18,580 bases of DNA, taken from contig DIPO01000043.1 of assembly GCA_002427045.1 (NCBI GenBank), positions 8,829-27,408 on the forward strand, in the 5' to 3' direction. The notes below the pieces were generated by a model. It had not been told where the DNA came from. It made no database searches and saw nothing but the letters and a program-made list of their open reading frames with translations. The first letter of the stretch is position 1. The number at the start of each line of letters is the position of its first letter. The translations under genes were made by a program, and so were the position numbers. Below are positions 14,584 through 18,580 of the stretch, piece after piece. The stretch comes from Firmicutes bacterium UBA5486. GTDB lineage: Bacteria > Bacillota > UBA4882 > UBA10575.

Positions 14584-14603
14584 AATGCTCCCCCTTTTGA
14601 TTA

Positions 14604-14627
14604 ACCCCCCCTATTCACAGGGGGGGT
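14604..14627. promoter_or_regulatory. G/C hairpin over the stop codon upstream of ymdB
   Basis: ACCCCCCC (14604-14611) and GGGGGGGT (14620-14627) form a perfect 8-bp stem with an 8-base loop. On the minus strand it covers the last codons and stop of the unknown gene and lies about 10 bases before the AAAGGGGGAG ribosome binding site of ymdB. The C-run could alternatively pair with that site, so it may couple or repress ymdB translation. No T-run follows. Confidence 0.45.
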
Positions 14628-15150
14628 CAGAATGATTAAAAATCATTACTCTTCCTTCTTCTCTAATACCAATTAATTCTTTCTCTTGTTGGGAATCTTT
14701 TATTTCTTCCAACATATGATTAATTATTTCTTCCTGAAACACTAGTTCTTCTTCATTAAGATTATCATCCTGATCTTTAATAATTTCCTCTTCATACTTA
14801 TTATTTATAACCTTCACCATTAGAGAAATCTCTTCTTGAGAAAGGGAGGAAATATCTCTTTTGATCTCCAGAAAACTCAAATCCTTCTGCCTTTTAAAGT
14901 AAATCTCAATAATCTTAGGCTGATGCTGGATTAATTCAATTAAAGTAAGTAGACTAATTGCTAACTCTTCCCGGAATAATTCTTCCTCTTTCGCCGAAAA
15001 GTTACGTTTAAAAATAAAACTAAAAATAAAGACATTCTCTACCGGATTTAATTTTAAAGTGGCAATTTCAGGATAACAAATAAGCAAGGAGACTATTAAA
15101 CTCATGGAGTTGTTAAAGGAGTCACTTTCTTTCCAATAAACACCTTTCAT
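14611..15150 (-). CDS. Hypothetical protein between rny and ymdB
   Basis: I do not recognise this protein. From the chosen start it has 179 residues: an N-terminal half with alternating hydrophobic segments (about 15-50) like a small folded domain, a helical middle (about 52-100), and a very acidic C-terminal half (about 105-165) rich in Glu and Asp. No signal peptide, membrane span or Cys/His cluster is present. The reading frame extends 13 codons further up to 15189, but that ATG lacks a ribosome binding site. Met14 at 15150 is preceded by GGGGGGAG at good distance. Position between two RNA-metabolism genes suggests a role linked to RNase Y or YmdB, by inference only. Confidence 0.8.
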   Translation of the reverse strand: MKGVYWKESDSFNNSMSLIVSLLICYPEIATLKLNPVENVFIFSFIFKRNFSAKEEELFREELAISLLTLIELIQHQPKIIEIYFKRQKDLSFLEIKRDISSLSQEEISLMVKVINNKYEEEIIKDQDDNLNEEELVFQEEIINHMLEEIKDSQQEKELIGIREEGRVMIFNHSDPPCE

Positions 15151-15200
15151 TTTTACTCCCCCCAACAAAACTCTTTGCTTCTTTTTCATTTATAATAAGG

Positions 15201-15228
15201 AATAAGCCACTGCTGTCAGTGGCTTATT
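15201..15228. terminator. Perfect hairpin after rny
   Basis: AATAAGCCACTG (15201-15212) and CAGTGGCTTATT (15217-15228) form an uninterrupted 12-bp stem with a four-base loop, five bases past the rny stop codon. The minus-strand downstream sequence CCTTATTATAAATG lacks a proper T-run. It may be a weak terminator, a 3'-end stabiliser, or a processing site that sets different mRNA levels for rny and the genes after it. Confidence 0.5.
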
Positions 15229-15232
15229 GTAA

Positions 15233-16771
15233 TCATTTAGCATACTCCACAGCTCTAATCTCCCGGATCACCATTACCTTAATCTGGCCCGGATAATCTA
15301 ATTCACTCTCTATTTTTTTGGCAATCTCTCGAGAAATATAAGCGGCTGCAGAATCATTAACTTTTTCTGGTTTTACCATAATTCTAATCTCACGCCCTGC
15401 TTGGATAGCATACGCTTTTTCAACCCCATCAAACGAATCTGCAATCTTCTCGAGTTTCTCCAGACGTTTGATATAGCTTTCCAACGTTTCCCGTCTGGCT
15501 CCCGGCCTGGCAGCAGAAATCGCATCTGCCGCTTGAACCAAAGCTGCCTCTACAGTATTTGGTTCTATATCACCATGATGGGCAGCAATCGCATGAATAA
15601 TCGCTGCTGATTCACGGTATTTCTTAGCAATATCCGCCCCAATCGTAACGTGAGACCCTTCCACTTCATGATCAATAGCTTTTCCAATGTCATGGAGGAG
15701 TCCTGCCCGCTTGGCTATATTGACATCGGCTCCTAACTCGGCCGCAATTAACCCAGCTAAATGTGCTACTTCAATGGAGTGTTTTAATACATTCTGACCG
15801 TAACTTGTACGGTATCTTAATCTACCTAAAAGTCGAATTAGTTCCGGGTGCAATCCAGGTATACCCACTTCAATGGCAGTCTGTTCGCCCTCTTCTTTAA
15901 TTACCGTTTCCACTTCTTTTCGGGCCTTTTCTACCATCTCTTCAATACGGGCAGGATGAATCCGTCCATCCGCAATCAATCGTTCCAGAGCTAGTCTTGC
16001 CACTTCACGGCGTACAGGGTCAAAACCTGATAAAATAACAGCTTCTGGAGTATCATCAATTATCAGATCTATACCGGTCAAAGTTTCAAGTGCTCTAATA
16101 TTTCTCCCTTCCCGTCCGATAATTCTTCCCTTCATTTCATCATTCGGTAGGGCTACTACAGAAACCGTAGTTTCTGCAACATGGTCAGCGGCATAACGTT
16201 GTATTGACGTAGAAATAATATCTCTGGCTTTCTTATCAGCCTCATCTTTTATTTTTACCTCATAATCTCTTACCCTGACCGCCATTTCCTGAGACAATTC
16301 TTTTTCCAGTTCGTCAAAGAGTATATCTTTTGCCTGATCCACGGTAAGACCTGATATTTTCTCTAGTTCTTCCCGTCTTTGCTGTTGTAACTCCCCTAGT
16401 TGCAATCTCTGTCGTTCTAAATCCGTCTCTTTTTTATTAAGATTCTCTTCTTTCCTCTCTAAAATTTCCGTTTTTCTATCGATATTCTCTTCTTTCTGGA
16501 GAACACGTTTCTCTAGACGTTGAATATCGTTTCTTCTATCTCTAATCTCTTTTTCTAAGTCATTTTTGATTCGAAGGGCTTCTTCTTTTGCTTCCAGAAT
16601 CGCTTCCCGCTTAGTAGATTCCGCTTCTCTTTCAGCTTCTTGTAACAGCATTTTAGCGGTATCTTCAGCAGAGCGCAGGCTCATGATCGCCTTAATCTTC
16701 TGAAAGACTAAACCACCTGCAAAGCCCAGTAAAATAAAGATTATATTTATCCACGACTCGATCCTCAACAC
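15233..16771 (-). CDS. rny: Ribonuclease Y
   Basis: A membrane-anchored endoribonuclease that initiates mRNA decay in Bacillota. The 512 residues comprise an N-terminal hydrophobic anchor (about 8-24), a long charged coiled coil (about 35-190), a KH RNA-binding domain with GRIIGREGRN (215-224), and an HD hydrolase domain with His360-Asp361 in LLHDIGK, followed by HHGD near 396-399. All hallmark catalytic residues are present. The start is uncertain. The first available GTG (16771) overlaps the AAAGGAGG site, and the next codon TTG is only two bases after it. A non-canonical ATC (codon 4) is eight bases after it. The gene has its own promoter and a leader hairpin. Confidence 0.96.
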   Translation of the reverse strand: MLRIESWINIIFILLGFAGGLVFQKIKAIMSLRSAEDTAKMLLQEAEREAESTKREAILEAKEEALRIKNDLEKEIRDRRNDIQRLEKRVLQKEENIDRKTEILERKEENLNKKETDLERQRLQLGELQQQRREELEKISGLTVDQAKDILFDELEKELSQEMAVRVRDYEVKIKDEADKKARDIISTSIQRYAADHVAETTVSVVALPNDEMKGRIIGREGRNIRALETLTGIDLIIDDTPEAVILSGFDPVRREVARLALERLIADGRIHPARIEEMVEKARKEVETVIKEEGEQTAIEVGIPGLHPELIRLLGRLRYRTSYGQNVLKHSIEVAHLAGLIAAELGADVNIAKRAGLLHDIGKAIDHEVEGSHVTIGADIAKKYRESAAIIHAIAAHHGDIEPNTVEAALVQAADAISAARPGARRETLESYIKRLEKLEKIADSFDGVEKAYAIQAGREIRIMVKPEKVNDSAAAYISREIAKKIESELDYPGQIKVMVIREIRAVEYAK

Positions 16772-16800
16772 CTCCTTTTATAGAATACTTAATAGCAAAT

Positions 16801-16824
16801 AAAGCCGAGTAAGAACTCGGCTTT
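16801..16824. terminator. Hairpin terminator or leader attenuator of rny
   Basis: AAAGCCGAGT (16801-16810) and ACTCGGCTTT (16815-16824) form a perfect 10-bp stem with a four-base loop. On the minus strand it is followed by the imperfect T-tract ATTTGC, and on the plus strand by TTTTGTTG. It lies downstream of the promoter at 16848-16876, so besides ending recA-recX transcripts it is inside the rny leader and could attenuate rny. Confidence 0.72.
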
Positions 16825-16847
16825 TTTGTTGTTCTCCTCCAAATTTA

Positions 16848-16876
16848 ATTGTATCTTTTTTGAAAATACCTGTCAA
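16848..16876 (-). promoter_or_regulatory. Near-consensus sigma-A promoter of rny
   Basis: On the minus strand TTGACA (16871-16876), a 17-base spacer and TACAAT (16848-16853) make a near-perfect vegetative promoter. It begins six bases past the recX stop codon. The predicted start near 16841 gives a leader of about 70 bases that contains the hairpin at 16801-16824. Confidence 0.75.
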
Positions 16877-16882
16877 GACTCC

Positions 16883-17335
16883 CTATCTTATAAGATAAGT
16901 CTTTATTTCTTCCGGAGGAAAACCCGCAGCATATAATCGCCTGGCCCATTTGTAGATTTCTTTTTCCCCAGGCGGAACTTTATTTGCTCGCTCAAGCATT
17001 TTTTCCCACAGTTTCTTAATTATCTCCTTCTCTTTTTCCGGAGAATATCCTTTTTCTAGACCACTCTCAATAATTTCTAGTTCAACACCGGACGAAAGTA
17101 ATCGCTTACGAATGTATGCCCTGCTTCTCCCAGCCTGTAGAAACCTGTCAATTTGGGTAGCAGCATACGCCTCATCATTAAGATAACCCCACTGGCAAAG
17201 CCGGTCAATTGCCTCTAAAACCTCTTCCTTTTTGTACCCTCGTTTTTTCAACTTGAGTCCTAAATCCTGACAGCAATAATCACGCCTTCCCAAAAGGGTA
17301 AGAGAATATTCCAGGGCAGAAACAGAACGTTTCAT
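16883..17335 (-). CDS. recX: RecA regulator RecX
   Basis: A 150-residue, all-helical protein of the RecX family, which binds RecA filaments and modulates recombinase activity. Three-helix repeat features are visible: ALEYSLTLLGRRDYCCQDLGLKLKKRGY (a Leu-rich opening typical of RecX), AIDRLCQWGYLNDEAYA near 42-58, then FLQAGRSRAYIRKRLLSSGV, and a C-terminal YKWARRLYAAGFPPEEIKTYL. It is shorter than B. subtilis RecX (264 residues) but within the range of compact bacterial forms. Its ATG overlaps the recA stop as ATGA, so the two are translationally coupled and SOS-controlled together. Confidence 0.92.
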   Translation of the reverse strand: MKRSVSALEYSLTLLGRRDYCCQDLGLKLKKRGYKKEEVLEAIDRLCQWGYLNDEAYAATQIDRFLQAGRSRAYIRKRLLSSGVELEIIESGLEKGYSPEKEKEIIKKLWEKMLERANKVPPGEKEIYKWARRLYAAGFPPEEIKTYLIR

Positions 17336-18387
17336 TTCTTTGCTGTCTTTGGCTCCTTAGTCCCTTTTTCTTCATCTTTAAGCTTTTTCGGCCGGGCAAT
17401 CTCTAGTTTCTTGTAAAGAAGATCTTCAATCTCCTCAAGCATCTCAGTATTATTTTTTAAGAACTCAATAGCATTATCACGGCCCTGTCCCAACCGGGTA
17501 TCTTGATAAGAATACCAGGCCCCGCTCTTACTAACAATATCCTTGTCTGCTGCCACATCCAGCAGGCAACCCACTTTGGAAATTCCCTCTCCATAAATAA
17601 TATCAAATTCTGCATCTCTAAAAGGTGGAGCAACTTTATTTTTTACAACCTTAACTCTGGTTCTGCTTCCAATCATCTCATTTCCCCGCTTTAGGGTTTC
17701 GATCTTCCTTACCTCTAGACGGACTGTAGAATAAAACTTTAGCGCCCGGCCTCCAGGAGTAACCTCCGGATTACCAAACATAATCCCTACTTTTTCCCGG
17801 ATTTGGTTAATAAAAATCGCCACGGTCTTAGATTTGCTAATCGCACCGGTTAATTTCCGCAGTGCCTGCGACATTAATCTGGCTTGCAATCCAACATGGG
17901 AATCCCCCATCTCACCCTCAATCTCAGCCCGTGGAGTCAAAGCAGCCACCGAATCGACAATAACTATATCGACAGCACCGCTCCGTACTAGAGCCTCTGC
18001 AATCTCTAAAGCTTGTTCACCTGTATCAGGTTGAGAAATGAGAAGATTATCAATATCAACCCCTAATTTTCGCGCATAAAGTGGATCTAAAGCATGCTCT
18101 GCGTCAATAAACGCTGCTATCCCTCCCAATCTTTGCGCTTCAGCAGCCATATGCAATGCCACAGTTGTTTTTCCCGAAGACTCGGGACCATAAATCTCAA
18201 TCACACGTCCGCGCGGGATTCCACCCACACCCAATGCCAAGTCAAGTGTGATCGCCCCAGTAGGAATAACTTCTATATTCATCTTAGTGCCTGCTTCACC
18301 TAGTTTCATGATGGATCCTTTTCCAAATTGCTTTTCAATCTGGAGGATTGCCACCTCCAAAGCTTTCTGTTTTTCAGTAACAGACAT
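17332..18387 (-). CDS. recA: Recombinase RecA
   Basis: The strand-exchange ATPase of homologous recombination and coprotease for LexA. Numbered from the chosen start (351 residues): the Walker A loop GPESSGKTT at 67-75, IDAEHALDP, the Walker B strand IVIVDSVAAL, loop L1 EGEMGDSHVGLQARLMSQALRK followed by INQIREKVG with the L2 loop nearby, and a short charged C-terminal tail rich in Lys. The reading frame can be extended 15 codons to 18432, but that would place the start inside the -10 box. The ATG at 18387, preceded by a GGAGGGGGCGGGG site, is therefore preferred and gives the usual N-terminus. Confidence 0.98.
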   Translation of the reverse strand: MSVTEKQKALEVAILQIEKQFGKGSIMKLGEAGTKMNIEVIPTGAITLDLALGVGGIPRGRVIEIYGPESSGKTTVALHMAAEAQRLGGIAAFIDAEHALDPLYARKLGVDIDNLLISQPDTGEQALEIAEALVRSGAVDIVIVDSVAALTPRAEIEGEMGDSHVGLQARLMSQALRKLTGAISKSKTVAIFINQIREKVGIMFGNPEVTPGGRALKFYSTVRLEVRKIETLKRGNEMIGSRTRVKVVKNKVAPPFRDAEFDIIYGEGISKVGCLLDVAADKDIVSKSGAWYSYQDTRLGQGRDNAIEFLKNNTEMLEEIEDLLYKKLEIARPKKLKDEEKGTKEPKTAKK

Positions 18388-18403
18388 TTTTCCCCGCCCC
18401 CTC

Positions 18404-18417
18404 CAAACATTTGTTCG
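18404..18417 (-). promoter_or_regulatory. LexA (SOS) box of recA
   Basis: The minus-strand sequence CGAACAAATGTTTG fits the Bacillus-type SOS box CGAACnnnnGTTCG with one mismatch in the second half-site. It lies just downstream of the -10 box, over the predicted transcription start, where bound LexA would block initiation. Confidence 0.85.
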
Positions 18418-18422
18418 TTTTG

Positions 18423-18451
18423 AGTATAGCAAAGTTAAAGTTAAGTGTCAA
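18423..18451 (-). promoter_or_regulatory. Sigma-A promoter of recA-recX
   Basis: TTGACA (18446-18451), a 17-base spacer and TATACT (18423-18428) on the minus strand form a near-consensus vegetative promoter. The predicted start near 18416 gives a leader of about 30 bases containing the ribosome binding site. Confidence 0.85.
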
Positions 18452-18498
18452 CTCGCCCCAGCTTGCCAGCGTTAGCGACTACCTAGAAAATACTCTCA

Positions 18499-18579
18499 TT
18501 ATTCTATTCCCAGCCTGGTCAGAATGTTGTTTCGCAAGTGATATTGGATTTCTTCATTAGCATTCTTGGTGAAGCGGAG
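18499..18579 (-). CDS. C-terminal end of an upstream gene, possibly CinA
   Basis: An open frame enters from the window edge and runs 26 codons to a TAA, ending in EEIQYHLRNNILTRLGIE. The other two minus-strand frames close within the same stretch. The pattern RF-x5-EEI with spaced Leu residues loosely resembles the C-terminus of the CinA amidase domain. cinA lies directly before recA in Bacillus, which supports the guess. The fragment is too short for a firm name. Confidence 0.4.
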   Translation of the reverse strand, partial: LRFTKNANEEIQYHLRNNILTRLGIE

Positions 18580-18580
18580 G

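Overview
The window reads as chromosome of a low-GC, endospore-forming Gram-positive bacterium (Bacillota, probably a clostridial-type lineage). Evidence: spo0A, spoVS, ylbJ and yqhV; a PASTA-domain Ser/Thr kinase; RNase Y; a Bacillus-type SOS box before recA; strong purine-rich Shine-Dalgarno sites; frequent TTG/GTG starts. Genus cannot be named from sequence alone. Every supported gene is on the minus strand, so transcription runs from 18580 down to 1. No rRNA, tRNA, CRISPR array, prophage or transposase gene is visible.

Layout in transcription order. (1) 18499-18579: tail of an upstream gene, possibly cinA. (2) recA with a near-consensus promoter and LexA box, overlapped by recX. (3) rny (RNase Y) behind its own near-consensus promoter and a leader hairpin, then an unrecognised acidic protein, ymdB and spoVS. 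This recA-recX-rny-ymdB-spoVS order resembles other Bacillota except for the inserted unknown gene. (4) A structured 245-bp gap, then an M19 dipeptidase, a GNAT acetyltransferase and spo0A. (5) 10205-10652: 448 bp without a gene, holding a 117-bp MITE-like palindrome, a second long imperfect palindrome and a candidate rlmN promoter. (6) rlmN, an FHA protein, a PP2C phosphatase, the PASTA kinase prkC, rsgA, rpe, a CheX-like protein, ireB/reoM and murA, ending at an intrinsic terminator. (7) DUF441 membrane protein, yqhV and ylbJ. (8) 1-41: one end of a second copy of the MITE-like element.

The most interesting biology is region 6. It places a PASTA kinase and its likely PP2C phosphatase together with two small proteins that look like kinase effectors. 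One is an FHA protein whose N-terminus resembles the phospho-switch of actinobacterial GarA/OdhI. The other is an IreB/ReoM homologue that keeps the N-terminal Thr phosphorylated in enterococci and Listeria. IreB/ReoM overlaps murA by one base. In Listeria, ReoM controls MurA degradation in response to the PASTA kinase, so the whole relay from muropeptide sensor to first committed step of peptidoglycan synthesis appears to be encoded in about 8 kb. An orphan CheX-type phosphatase lies in the same run.

Secondary points of interest are the MITE-like repeat, the mutually exclusive stems plus terminator before the dipeptidase, the hairpin and unclear start codon of rny, and the unknown gene between rny and ymdB.
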